Below, in pieces: positions 18,220-27,293 of a stretch of 64,000 nucleotides of DNA. The first letter of the stretch is position 1. Each line of letters begins with the position of its first letter. A program made the position numbers and the translations under genes. The stretch covers positions 48,002 to 112,001 of the forward strand of contig MPOS01000042.1 of NCBI GenBank assembly GCA_001896555.1. The letters run 5' to 3'. This DNA is from Candidatus Phosphitivorax anaerolimi. GTDB taxonomy: Bacteria; Desulfobacterota; Desulfomonilia; UBA1062. Below the pieces are notes generated by a model. It searched no databases. It was given only the letters and a program-made list of their open reading frames with translations, and was not told the origin of the DNA.

Positions 18220-21200
18220 ATGAAGGTCTTTCGTTCTCATATTCTCGTATGCGGCGGAACCGGCTGCAGGGCATCAGGCAGTGAGACCGTCCATCAGGCG
18301 GTCGTCAAAGAAATAGCAGCAAAGGGGCTCTCCGATGAAGTGGCGGTCGTCGAAACCGGGTGCAACGGCTTCTGCGCAGCCGGACCCATCATGGTGATCT
18401 ACCCCGAGGGCACCTTCTACCAGTATGTCAAGGCAGATGATGTCAAGGAGATTGTCGAGGAGCACATCGTCAAGGGAAGGCCCGTAAAGAGGCTCATGTA
18501 CAAGGAGCCGGTCACGGAAAAGCCCATTCCCCATATGCTTGAGATCCCGTTTTTCGGCAAGCAGATGCTCATCGCCCTGAAGAACCGGGGCCTCATCGAT
18601 GCCGAGAAGATCGATGAGTACATCGCCAGGGACGGCTACCTGGGCGCCGCCAAGGCGCTCACCGAGATGACGCCGGATGAGGTCATCGAGGAGGTCAAGA
18701 AGTCGGGTCTCCGCGGAAGAGGCGGCGGAGGATTCCCTACCGGGCTCAAGTGGTCCTTTGCCAGGAAGTCGCAGGGCGATACGAAGTACATCCTCTGTAA
18801 CGCCGACGAGGGCGACCCCGGGGCGTTCATGGACCGTTCGATTCTGGAGGCCGATCCCCATGCAGTCCTTGAGGGCATGATCATCGGCGGATACTCCGTC
18901 GGTGCCAACAAGGGTTATATCTACTGCAGGGCCGAGTATCCCCTTGCCATCAAACGTCTCCTGCTCGCCATCGAGCAGGCTAAGGACTATGGTCTGCTGG
19001 GCAACGACATCCTCGGTTCCGGCTACAGCTTGGACATCGAGGTCTACCAGGGTGCAGGCGCGTTCGTCTGCGGTGAGGAGACCGCGCTCATGGGCTCCAT
19101 CGAGGGCAAGCGCGGCATGCCCAGGCCGAGGCCCCCGTTCCCGGCCGTCAAAGGCCTTTGGGACAAACCCTCCGTACTGAACAACGTGGAGACCTATGCG
19201 AATATCCCGCAGATCGTCCTCAAGGGCGGAAGCTGGTACGCCTCCATCGGTACCGAGCGGTCCAAGGGCACCAAGGTGTTCGCCCTGACCGGCGCGGTGA
19301 ACAACGTCGGTCTGGTCGAGGTCCCCATGGGCACCCCCATCGGCGATATCATTTTCGATATCGGCGGCGGGATCAAGGGCGGCAAGCAGTACAAGGCGGC
19401 CCAGCTCGGCGGCCCGTCCGGCGGCTGTATCCCTGCCGCTGCGCTCAACACCCCGACCGACTATGAAGAAATCGTGAAACTCGGGGCCATCATGGGCTCG
19501 GGTGGTCTGATCGTCATGGACGAGGACACCTGTATGGTCGACACGGCCCGGTTCTTCATGGAGTTCTGCCAGGAAGAGTCCTGCGGCAAGTGCACCCCGT
19601 GCCGTGAAGGCACTAAGCGCATGCTCCAGGTCCTCCAGAGGATCTGCAAGGGCGAGGGCAGAGACGGCGACATCGAACTGCTCGAAGAGCTGGCTACCAT
19701 CATCAAAGACTCGGCCCTGTGCGGTCTGGGCCAGACAGCCCCGAACCCGGTGCTCTCCACCATCCGCTACTTCAGGGAAGAGTACGAGTCCCATATCTAC
19801 GACAAGAAGTGCCCGGCAGCGGTGTGTTCCGCGCTGTTCAAGTCCCCGTGCCAGCACGCGTGCCCCATCGAGATGGACGTTCCCGCGTACATCGCGCTCA
19901 TCAGGGCGGGCAGGCTCGAGGATGCCTACCGGGTCATGAAGAGGACCAATCCGTTCCCCGGCGTATGCGGCCGCGTGTGTCCGCAGTTCTGCGCGTCAAA
20001 GTGCCGCAGGGGTCAGCTTGACGATCCCATGGCCATTGCCTGGCTCAAGCGCTACATCGCCGACAACGGCAAGAAGCCCGTTGTCGAGCCCGTGCCTGTC
20101 ACCCGCAAGGAGAAGATCGCAATCATCGGTGCAGGCCCCGCAGGTCTGACCGCTGCCCAGGATCTGGCGAAGCGCGGGTACAAGGTCACGGTGTTCGAAG
20201 AGCTTCCCTATGCAGGCGGCATGATGCGCTATGCCATCCCCGAGTACCGTCTCCCCAGAGACGTGATCGAAGAAGAGGTGAAAGACATCGAGGCCCTTGG
20301 CGTCGAGATAAAGACCGGCTGCAGGGTGGGCAAGGACATCTCCTTTGACTCGCTGCGCAAGGACTATGATATCGTCGTGCTGGCGGTCGGTGCTCACAAG
20401 AGCTGGAAGCTGGGCGTGGAAGGCGAAGATCTCAAGGGAGTCTGGGGCGCCACCGAGTTCCTGCGCGAGGTCAACCTCGGCAAGGATGTGAAGATCGGTC
20501 CGCGGGTTGCGATCGTGGGCGGCGGCAACTCGGCGATCGACGCGGCCAGGACTGCGGTGCGGCTCGGAGCGAAAGACGTCACCATCCTCTATCGCAGAGA
20601 ACGCAAAGACATGCCTGCCTGGGAGCACGAGATCGTGGCTGCCGAGCATGAGGGCGTGAAGATCGAGTACCTGGTCGCCCCGGTGAAGCTGATCGGCAAA
20701 AACGGCAAGCTGGGCGGCGTGGTGTGCCAGAGAATGAAGCTCGGAGAGTTCGACCGCTCCGGCAGGCGCAAGCCTGTTCCCATCGAGGGAAGCGAATACA
20801 CCTTAAGCGTCGACACCATCATCCCGGCCATTTCCCAGTCTGCCGACACCTCCTTTATCCCGGAGGGTTCCGATGTCAAGAAAGACAAGTGGGGTGGCAT
20901 AGAGGTCCTCTCCCGGAGCAAGAACAGGACGACCGCCGATGGCGTGTTCATCATCGGCGACGCGGCCACGGGCCCGGCAACGGTGGTGGAAGCCATCGCC
21001 ATGGGCCACAATGTCGCAGCCGATGTGGATGCCTCGATCAGGCTGAAGAACAACGAGCCTGCATACAAGGAACCGCCCGAGGAAAAGATCGAAATCCCGT
21101 TCGAGGTGGACGAGGAAGTTGTCGAAACTCCCAAGGCCGCAATGCCCGAACTCGCCGTGGCGAAGAGGATCTCCAATTTTGCGGAAGTGGAGCTTGGCTA

Positions 21201-21261
21201 CAACAAGAAGACAGCATTCAAAGAGGCCTGCAGGTGCTTACGGTGCGACGCGGAGATCTGA
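18220..21261 (+). CDS. NuoF-GltD fusion: NADH dehydrogenase flavoprotein joined to a GltD/NfnB-like NAD(P)H oxidoreductase
   Basis: 1013 residues in two enzymes' worth of domains. Part 1 (about 1-535) is NuoF/HndC-like. It has an N-terminal [2Fe-2S] thioredoxin fold (C11, C16 in VCGGTGC; C-x3-C in GCNGFC), the NADH loop RGRGGGGFPTGLKW, the FMN loop CNADEGDPGAFMDR and the [4Fe-4S] motif ESCGKCTPCREG. Part 2 (about 540-1010) is GltD-like. It has a cysteine-rich N-terminal region (CQHACP, CGRVCPQFC, C), the FAD loop IGAGPAGLTAAQDL, the second nucleotide loop VGGGNSAIDAARTA and a C-terminal GDAATGP. The stand-alone NuoF C-terminal ferredoxin is replaced by the GltD part. The protein could therefore use two pyridine nucleotides with two flavins. 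It is followed by a strong terminator at 21334. Confidence 0.92.
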   Translation: MKVFRSHILVCGGTGCRASGSETVHQAVVKEIAAKGLSDEVAVVETGCNGFCAAGPIMVIYPEGTFYQYVKADDVKEIVEEHIVKGRPVKRLMYKEPVTEKPIPHMLEIPFFGKQMLIALKNRGLIDAEKIDEYIARDGYLGAAKALTEMTPDEVIEEVKKSGLRGRGGGGFPTGLKWSFARKSQGDTKYILCNADEGDPGAFMDRSILEADPHAVLEGMIIGGYSVGANKGYIYCRAEYPLAIKRLLLAIEQAKDYGLLGNDILGSGYSLDIEVYQGAGAFVCGEETALMGSIEGKRGMPRPRPPFPAVKGLWDKPSVLNNVETYANIPQIVLKGGSWYASIGTERSKGTKVFALTGAVNNVGLVEVPMGTPIGDIIFDIGGGIKGGKQYKAAQLGGPSGGCIPAAALNTPTDYEEIVKLGAIMGSGGLIVMDEDTCMVDTARFFMEFCQEESCGKCTPCREGTKRMLQVLQRICKGEGRDGDIELLEELATIIKDSALCGLGQTAPNPVLSTIRYFREEYESHIYDKKCPAAVCSALFKSPCQHACPIEMDVPAYIALIRAGRLEDAYRVMKRTNPFPGVCGRVCPQFCASKCRRGQLDDPMAIAWLKRYIADNGKKPVVEPVPVTRKEKIAIIGAGPAGLTAAQDLAKRGYKVTVFEELPYAGGMMRYAIPEYRLPRDVIEEEVKDIEALGVEIKTGCRVGKDISFDSLRKDYDIVVLAVGAHKSWKLGVEGEDLKGVWGATEFLREVNLGKDVKIGPRVAIVGGGNSAIDAARTAVRLGAKDVTILYRRERKDMPAWEHEIVAAEHEGVKIEYLVAPVKLIGKNGKLGGVVCQRMKLGEFDRSGRRKPVPIEGSEYTLSVDTIIPAISQSADTSFIPEGSDVKKDKWGGIEVLSRSKNRTTADGVFIIGDAATGPATVVEAIAMGHNVAADVDASIRLKNNEPAYKEPPEEKIEIPFEVDEEVVETPKAAMPELAVAKRISNFAEVELGYNKKTAFKEACRCLRCDAEI

Positions 21262-21686
21262 TGATACCGCGGCGAGCAGGTGCCTGCCCTGCAGGATGAC
21301 GGCAAGAGCGACTTTCTCGAATGATATGTGATGAAAAGCCCTTACTATCTCCCCGGGTGGTAAGGGCTTTTTGCATAAAGAGCTTTGGCCCGTCTGTGAG
21401 TGTAAGCGCATCGAGGGCACATATTTTCTTGAGATTTTGAAGGAGACAGGCTATAGACGATGTGCCGCAGGTCTGGCTGATAAAGACCGGCATATGAGGG
21501 TTTCAGGGAGGGATCGCGCATCTGTACGGTATCCGCCGCCAGGCGTGGTGAGCGGAGAGGCAGATACGATTTTCATCCCCTGTTTTTGGACATCCGGGTA
21601 ACCGGACAAGTTTTGCCGGGGTGCAGAAGGCTTATAAAGCCTTTTGACTTAAAGGAGCGAATAAAGAAATCTGAGGAGGTAATCTA
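21262..21686. other. Intergenic region with terminator and upstream hairpin, no gene
   Basis: 425 bases between the NuoF-GltD gene and the carrier gene. It holds the terminator at 21334-21372 and a small hairpin AAGGCTT-ATA-AAGCCTT followed by TT at 21627-21645, about 40 bases before the carrier start. That hairpin overlaps the TATAAA that would otherwise be a -10. A promoter for the carrier is expected, but none is convincing. Confidence 0.4.
21334..21372 (+). terminator. Intrinsic terminator after the NuoF-GltD gene
   Basis: AAAAGCCCTTAC (21334-21345) and GTAAGGGCTTTT (21360-21371) form a perfect 12-bp stem with a 14-base loop and a T run. It separates the NuoE/HndB/NuoF unit from the carrier gene. 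Confidence 0.9.
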
Positions 21687-23018
21687 ATGAGTAATGAGAA
21701 TCTGGAAAGCAAACGCTGGTGGATTGCAGTAGCTGCTGTCATAATTCAGCTATGCCTGGGTACGGTCTACGCATGGTCGGTTTTCAAAAACCCCCTGATG
21801 AATATGCACGGGTGGGACGGCCAGACCGTTCAGTACACCTTCATGCTGCTCATGCTGATCATCGGACTGTCTGCGGCCTTTGGCGGCTCGCTCGTCGATA
21901 AGAAGGGGCCCCGCTTCGTCGCCACGATCGGCGGCATTCTCTTCGGCGCCGGCACCTTGATTGCGGGCTATGCCGACCAGATCGGAAGCATCGCACTCCT
22001 GTACCTGGGCTTCGGCGTGATCGCTGCTTTGGGTAACGGCTTCGGATATGTGACCCCTATCGCAACGCTGATCCGCTGGTTCCCCGATAAGCGCGGCCTG
22101 GTCACGGGATTGGCAGTAATGGGCTTCGGCGCAGGCGCCTTTTTCATGGGACAGATCGCGCCGCACATGATCTTTGCCTTCCGCGAGGTTGATGCGTCCG
22201 GGCAGTTGGTTACATCCGGCGTCGCCAAGACATGGTATATCTGGGGCGTCATTTTCCTCGTTCTCGTAACGGGCTCAGCCCAGCTCTTCAAGAATCCCCC
22301 GCAGGGATGGCTGCCGGCCGGGTTCAAACCCGCAGCAACTACGGTTTCGGCCGCTGATTCCTTTACGCTGGGCGAGGCCGTGAAGAGGCGCCAGTGGTGG
22401 ATGCTCTGGGCCATGCTCTGCCTCAACATATCCGCCGGACTGGGTCTCATTTCGCAGCACTCTCCGCTCGCTCAGGATGTATACAAGAAGACCATGGGCC
22501 TTCTGGGCGATCTGACTCCCGAACAGCTCGCAACAGTCGCAGCGGCAGGCGGCACCGTGGTCGCCATTGCGGCCATCTTCAACGGCCTTGGCAGGCTTTT
22601 CTGGGCCAAGATCTCTGACAATATCGGCCGAAAGAACGTCTTTCTCACCATGTTCATCACGCAGGCTATCATTTACCTGCTGGTCGCCATGGGTTATGTG
22701 TCCAACTACTATCTCTTCATCGTCGTCTCCTGCTACCTGCTGGCATGCTACGGCGGCGGATTCGCCACGATGCCCGCATTTGCCGCAGATGCATTCGGGC
22801 CGGCATATATCGGCAAGATATATGGTTTCATGCTGACTGCATGGAGCGCAGCCGGCATCATCGGGCCGTTTGTATTCGAGGCCTTTAAGCCGCAGGCATT
22901 GTATATCGCCGCAGGCCTGCTGATACTGGGCTTCATCATCGCACTGACCTACACCCCGCCCAAAGGGAAGAAGGCCAGCGTCGGTCAGATGAACAGCTCA
23001 AAGGCTGCTTCAAAGTAA
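21687..23018 (+). CDS. MFS transporter, OxlT-like (oxalate:formate antiporter family)
   Basis: A 443-residue major facilitator with about twelve membrane helices. The N-terminus is WWIAVAAVIIQLCLGTVYAWSVF, the entry helix of the OxlT family, and the inter-helix loop DKKGPR is present. The second half has a matching DNIGRK loop. It stands alone between two terminators inside a formate block, so an exchange involving formate or another small carboxylate is likely. The OxlT family also carries other monocarboxylates. GAGGAGG lies before the ATG. Confidence 0.88.
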   Translation: MSNENLESKRWWIAVAAVIIQLCLGTVYAWSVFKNPLMNMHGWDGQTVQYTFMLLMLIIGLSAAFGGSLVDKKGPRFVATIGGILFGAGTLIAGYADQIGSIALLYLGFGVIAALGNGFGYVTPIATLIRWFPDKRGLVTGLAVMGFGAGAFFMGQIAPHMIFAFREVDASGQLVTSGVAKTWYIWGVIFLVLVTGSAQLFKNPPQGWLPAGFKPAATTVSAADSFTLGEAVKRRQWWMLWAMLCLNISAGLGLISQHSPLAQDVYKKTMGLLGDLTPEQLATVAAAGGTVVAIAAIFNGLGRLFWAKISDNIGRKNVFLTMFITQAIIYLLVAMGYVSNYYLFIVVSCYLLACYGGGFATMPAFAADAFGPAYIGKIYGFMLTAWSAAGIIGPFVFEAFKPQALYIAAGLLILGFIIALTYTPPKGKKASVGQMNSSKAASK

Positions 23019-23044
23019 TCCGGTAAAATACCAGGCACTGATTC

Positions 23045-23084
23045 ACCGGCCGAAGGCGGGGTGCACCCGCCTTAGGCCGGTTTT
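23045..23084 (+). terminator. Intrinsic terminator after the MFS carrier
   Basis: ACCGGCC (23045-23051) pairs with GGCCGGT (23075-23081). Inside it AAGGCGGG pairs with CCCGCCTT, with loop GTGCA and a TTTT tail. This is a strong two-part stem 26 bases after the stop. Confidence 0.93.
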
Positions 23085-23207
23085 GCATCTGCACTCACAA
23101 AGCACCATAAAAAATATATGCAAAATATAACACAATAATAACAGCAACTTGATGCGTTGCATACTGAACGAGCATTCATTCAAAAGAAAAAATATCCATA
23201 TCTCCCC

Positions 23208-23236
23208 TTGTGATCCGACCGAAAATCATTTATAGA
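23208..23236 (+). promoter_or_regulatory. Sigma-70-like promoter of fdhA
   Basis: TTGTGA (23208-23213) and TATAGA (23231-23236) are spaced exactly 17 bases. The leader to the ATG at 23382 would be about 140 bases. A 6-bp inverted repeat GTGTGC-N8-GCACAC (23239-23258) begins just after the -10 and could be an operator or a 5' hairpin. The surrounding 23085-23381 is AT-rich and has no gene. Confidence 0.55.
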
Positions 23237-23381
23237 TAGTGTGCCGGTCCGAGCACACAGAGTCTCGGCAAGATAATGATAAAAGGTACTTAAGGATACA
23301 GACAACATGCTGAGATCATTCCATAAATAGAGGAAACAAACTGCCCGTTTCAAAAAATAATGAGAACCGAGGGGGAGAAGG

Positions 23382-26069
23382 ATGGTTATTACCATAGACG
23401 GCAGAAAATGCGAATTCACAGCCGGTCAGACGGTGTATGAAGTCGCGAAGGCAAACGGGATACACATACCCGTGCTGTGCCATCATGAGCAGATAAAGCC
23501 TGTGGGCGCATGCAGGGTGTGCGTAGTAGAGGTGGAGAAGGCCCGCTCGCTGGTTGCATCCTGCGCGATGCCCGCCGAAGACGGAATGGTGGTGCATACC
23601 TCAACGCCAAGGGTCTTAAGCTCCCGGAAGCTTTCCGTTGAGCTCCTCATGACCCAGGGCCACCACAATTGCATCACCTGCGAAAGCAGCGGAGACTGTG
23701 TGCTGCAGGATCTGGCGTACTCGCTCGGCATCGAGTCGCCGCGGTTCGACAACCCGGAAACATATCGCAAGCTCGAAGATGCGAACGAGATGATCGTGCG
23801 CGACATGAACAAGTGCGTGCTCTGCGGCCTGTGCGTGAGGGCGTGCAACGAGGTCCAGGTCAATCAGGTGCTCGACTACTCGGGCAGGGGACCGAGAGCA
23901 ACGGTGGGGCCCGCTTTCGGATTGACGTATGAAAATTCCGACTGCGTGTTCTGCGGCGAGTGCGTGCGGGTCTGCCCCGTGGGAGCGCTGTTCGAGAAAC
24001 AGGGGCGTTTCCAGGGCAGGGCGAACGACCTTATGAAGGTGCGCACCACCTGCGCCTACTGCGGAGTCGGCTGCCAGATGGACGTGAATGTCAAGGAAAA
24101 CCACATCGTCAAGATCACCACGCCCCGTGAAGGAGTGCCTGCTCCGAACTACGGCAGCCTGTGCATCAAGGGGCGTTTCGGCTATGATTTCGTGGATCAT
24201 AAAGACAGGCTCACCAAGCCTATGATCAGGGTCGACGGCGAGCTCAAGGAAGCAACCTGGGACGAAGCGATCGCCTATGTCGCCGAGAAGCTCAGCACCA
24301 TAAGGAAAGAGCACGGCCCCGATGCCGTCGCCGGGCTTTCATCGGCACGGTGCACGAACGAAGAGAACTATCTGTTCCAGAAATTCTTCCGTGCGGTGAT
24401 CGGGACGAACAATGTCGATCACTGCGCCCGTCTTTGACACAGCTCGACCGTGGCCGGTCTGGCCACAGCATTCGGTTCGGGCGCTATGACGAACTCCATC
24501 ACAGATCTTGGAGAATCCGATTGCTACCTGATCACCGGGACGAACACCACCGAGAACCATCCGGTGATCGCCACATTCATCAAGCGCGCTGTCACCCAGA
24601 GAGGCGCAAAACTCATCCTCGCAGATCCGAGGAACATCGAGCTCGGAAAATTCGCGGCCATATGGCTCAGGCAGAAGCCCGGCACCGACGTCGCCTGGAT
24701 CAACGGGATGATGAACGTGATCATCAGCGAGGGTCTGTTCAACGAGAAGTTCGTGGCAGAGCGCACCGAGAACTTCGAGGCGCTCAAGGCGACCGTGAGC
24801 AAGTACACGCCCGAATATGTCGAGAAGATCTCCGGAATCCCCGCAGACGACCTGAAAAAAGCCGCACGGCTGTATGCCAAGTCGGGGGCCTCGGCAATCG
24901 TGTATGCCATGGGAATCACCCAGCATATCAACGGCACCGACAACGTGAAGTCGCTGGCCAACCTCGCCATGCTTACCGGCCAGATCGGAAGGCCGGGAAC
25001 CGGGGTGAACCCGCTTCGCGGACAGAACAACGTCCAGGGCGCCTGCGACATGGGGTGCCTGCCCGGAAACCTCCCAGCCTACAAGAAGGTGACCGAGGAC
25101 GCTGACAGAAAGCCTTTTGAGGATGCGTGGGGTGTGTCCCTCCCGGATAAGGCCGGTCTCACGATCCCGAAGATCATCGACGCCGCAGCCAGCGGAGCGG
25201 TGAAGGCCCTGTATGTGATGGGTGAGAACCCCATGATGTCCGATCCCGATGTGAAGCATGTGGAAAAGGCGCTGAAAAACCTGGATCTTCTCGTCGTGCA
25301 GGACATCTTCCTCACCGAGACCGGCAATCTTGCCCATGTCGTGCTTCCCACGGCAGGGTGGGGCGAAAAGGAAGGCACCTACACGAACACCGAGCGCAGG
25401 GTCCAGCGCATCAGGAAGGCCGTGGACGCCCCCGGCGAGGCCAGGCCGGACTGGAAGATCATCACCCTACTCGCAAACAGGCTCGGAGCGAACTGGAAGT
25501 ATGCATCCGCGGAAGACATCTTCGAAGAAGTCCGTAAGGTAACGGTGTCCTATGCTGGCATCACATACGGCAGAATCGAGAAACAGGGCATCCAGTGGCC
25601 ATGCCCGAACACCGAGCATCCCGGCACCCCGATTCTCCACTCCGTGGCATTCACCCGGGGCAAGGGCCTGTTCAGCGTGTGCGAGCACATCGATCCTGCG
25701 GAGCTTCCGGATAAAGAGTACCCGCTCCTTCTCACGACGGGGCGCATCCTGTACCAGTATCATACCGCGACCATGAGCAGGCGCTCCAAGGGGCTGGTCT
25801 CAAGGACGCCGCAGCCCTTCGTGGAGATCCACCCGGACGATGCAGCCAAGCTCGGCATCACTCACGGCGACAAGATCGAGGTATCGTCCCGCAGGGGGTC
25901 CATCGAGGTCTATGCCGAGGTGAGCGGCCGGTGCGACAAGGGTGTTGTGTTCATTCCCTTCCACTACAGCGAAGCCGCGGTAAACCGGCTGACCAATACG
26001 GCCATTGATCCGGTCGCCAACATTCCGGAATACAAGGTGAGCGCAGTCAAGATCAGGAAAGTAGCCTAA
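23382..26069 (+). CDS. fdhA: Selenocysteine formate dehydrogenase alpha subunit with NuoG-like N-terminus (UGA read at 24435)
   Basis: One gene of 895 residues, interrupted in simple translation by TGA at 24435-24437 (codon 352). The reading frame on both sides is the same. The context is DHCARL-(U)-HSSTVAGLA, the active-site surrounding of selenocysteine formate dehydrogenases. From the N-terminus: [2Fe-2S] domain (CRVCVVEVEKARSLVASC), His-Cys [4Fe-4S] (HHNCITCESSGDC), two [4Fe-4S] (CVLCGLCVRAC, CVFCGECVRVC), then the catalytic domain with CAYCGVGC for a further cluster and bis-MGD molybdenum or tungsten. A SECIS hairpin follows the TGA. It oxidises formate or reduces CO2. The NuoG-like N-terminus indicates coupling to the NuoE/NuoF subunits at 17314-21261. 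Automated pipelines may split it into two genes. Confidence 0.95.
24435..24466 (+). promoter_or_regulatory. UGA selenocysteine codon and SECIS hairpin
   Basis: The TGA at 24435-24437 is followed 12 bases later by the perfect stem GTGGCC (24450-24455) / GGCCAC (24461-24466) with loop GGTCT (24456-24460). Size, distance from UGA and a G-G-U-C-U apical loop match the SelB-binding hairpin described for E. coli fdhF. It recruits the selenocysteine elongation factor, so selA, selB, selC and selD should exist elsewhere in the genome. Confidence 0.93.
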
Positions 26070-26086
26070 CAATACACCGCAGACAA

Positions 26087-26123
26087 GCGTCATGCATGCC
26101 CCTTCAAGCGGCATGCATGACGC
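26087..26123 (+). promoter_or_regulatory. Perfect 14-bp hairpin between fdhA and focA
   Basis: GCGTCATGCATGCC (26087-26100) and GGCATGCATGACGC (26110-26123) with a 9-base loop CCTTCAAGC. It has no T run, so it is unlikely to be a full intrinsic terminator. It lies 18 bases after the fdhA stop and 122 before focA, and could protect the fdhA transcript 3' end or lower read-through into focA. Confidence 0.7.
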
Positions 26124-26245
26124 ACCATATCTCTCGAAAAGAAAATCTTTGAAAGGAAATAATGAGAGCAGAAGGTCCGGAAAGGGGTATATTTCCGGGC
26201 TTGAAGGCAACGGTCATAATACACCACAACTAGACGGAGGTACAT

Positions 26246-27085
26246 ATGGGTTTCAATACACCAGTGCAGGTTGCAGAAGCTGTTGCAAATGCCGGGAACA
26301 ATAAGGCGAATCTTCCATTCTTACAGATGCTCATCCTGGGTCTCTTTGCAGGCGCCTATATCGGGTTCGGAGCCGAGTTGTGCACCATGGTGCTCACCGG
26401 GACTCAGGCGACACTCGGTCTTGGGCTCTCCAAGTTCTTCGGAGGCGCCGTGTTCTCCGTAGGCCTCATGCTCGTCGTCATCTGCGGCGCAGAGCTCTTC
26501 ACCGGGAACAATCTCATGACCATCGGCCTTTCCCGCGGCCAGTTCGGCATGAAGGGTATCGTGTATAACTGGGTGATCGTCTACATCGCCAATCTGCTCG
26601 GTTCGTTGCTGCTCGTGTACATCATGTACGAATCCAACCTGTGGATGACCGGCGGCGGCGCTGTAGGTCAGACGGCCATCGGCATCGCCAACGGAAAAGT
26701 GAATCTCACCTTTGCCGAGGCCTTCTACCGCGGCATCGGCTGTAACTGGCTCGTATGCCTCGCCGTGTGGATGGCGTTTGCCGCCCAGGACATTGTGGGC
26801 AAGATATTCGGAATATTCTTCCCCATCATGGCGTTCGTTGCATCCGGATTCGAACACTGCGTGGCGAACATGTATTTCATCCCCATGGGCATCGTCCTGA
26901 AAGGCACTGATGCACTCTCTGAGTTCTCAGCAGCCCTGCCCGGCATCGAAAATCTCACCTGGGGCGGGTTCTTCATCGACAACCTGATCCCGGTGACCTT
27001 GGGCAATATCGTTGGCGGCGCCATCTTCGTAGGTCTCGCATACTTCATGTGCTTTGCGAACCAGCTGTGCAAGATCGATAAGTAA
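26246..27085 (+). CDS. focA: Formate/nitrite channel, FocA-type
   Basis: A 279-residue formate-nitrite transporter with about six membrane helices and a re-entrant repeat. Family signs are AGAYIGFGAELCTMV in the first helix, ICGAELFTGNNLM in the omega-loop region, and GIGCNWLVCLAVWMA and GFEHCVANMYFIPMGI in later helices. FNT proteins form pentamers that let formate cross the inner membrane with pH-dependent direction. Directly downstream of fdhA, it should export or import formate for that enzyme. GACGGAGG lies before the ATG. A hairpin terminator follows. Confidence 0.93.
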   Translation: MGFNTPVQVAEAVANAGNNKANLPFLQMLILGLFAGAYIGFGAELCTMVLTGTQATLGLGLSKFFGGAVFSVGLMLVVICGAELFTGNNLMTIGLSRGQFGMKGIVYNWVIVYIANLLGSLLLVYIMYESNLWMTGGGAVGQTAIGIANGKVNLTFAEAFYRGIGCNWLVCLAVWMAFAAQDIVGKIFGIFFPIMAFVASGFEHCVANMYFIPMGIVLKGTDALSEFSAALPGIENLTWGGFFIDNLIPVTLGNIVGGAIFVGLAYFMCFANQLCKIDK

Positions 27086-27116
27086 TCAGGCAGGAACATT
27101 TTTGCATATTATACGA

Positions 27117-27150
27117 GAGTCGTACCCGCTTCAAGCGGGTGCGGCTCTTT
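27117..27150 (+). terminator. Terminator after focA
   Basis: GAGTCGTACCCGC (27117-27129) and GCGGGTGCGGCTC (27135-27147) pair with one or two mismatches around loop TTCAA, followed by a short TTTC. This ends the fdhA-focA unit. Confidence 0.78.
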
Positions 27151-27235
27151 CATTGAGCGCGGTATTATTTTATGCCCGGGCGATATTCCTGGTGATCTCT
27201 TCCAGATACAACGTCACTTTATGCACCTGATTCTA

Positions 27236-27262
27236 TTGACATTGCGCAAGCCGATATGGTAC
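27236..27262 (+). promoter_or_regulatory. Weak promoter candidate for the signalling cluster
   Basis: A full TTGACA at 27236-27241 lies 50 bases before the GTG start of the first DRTGG gene. The -10 is unclear: TATGGT is 13 bases away and TACGAA about 18. It is listed because the -35 is perfect and no gene overlaps it. Confidence 0.3.
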
Positions 27263-27293
27263 GAAAAGCCAACTCTCCACTGGAGAAAATCAG

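Noticed and set aside
23382..24437. A stand-alone 351-residue protein ending at the TGA
   Set aside because: The same frame continues past the TGA with family sequence, and a SECIS hairpin follows, so the TGA is read as selenocysteine.
24450..26069. A separate 539-residue molybdopterin oxidoreductase starting at GTG 24450
   Set aside because: It is the C-terminal part of fdhA; GTG 24450 is inside the SECIS hairpin and has no ribosome site.
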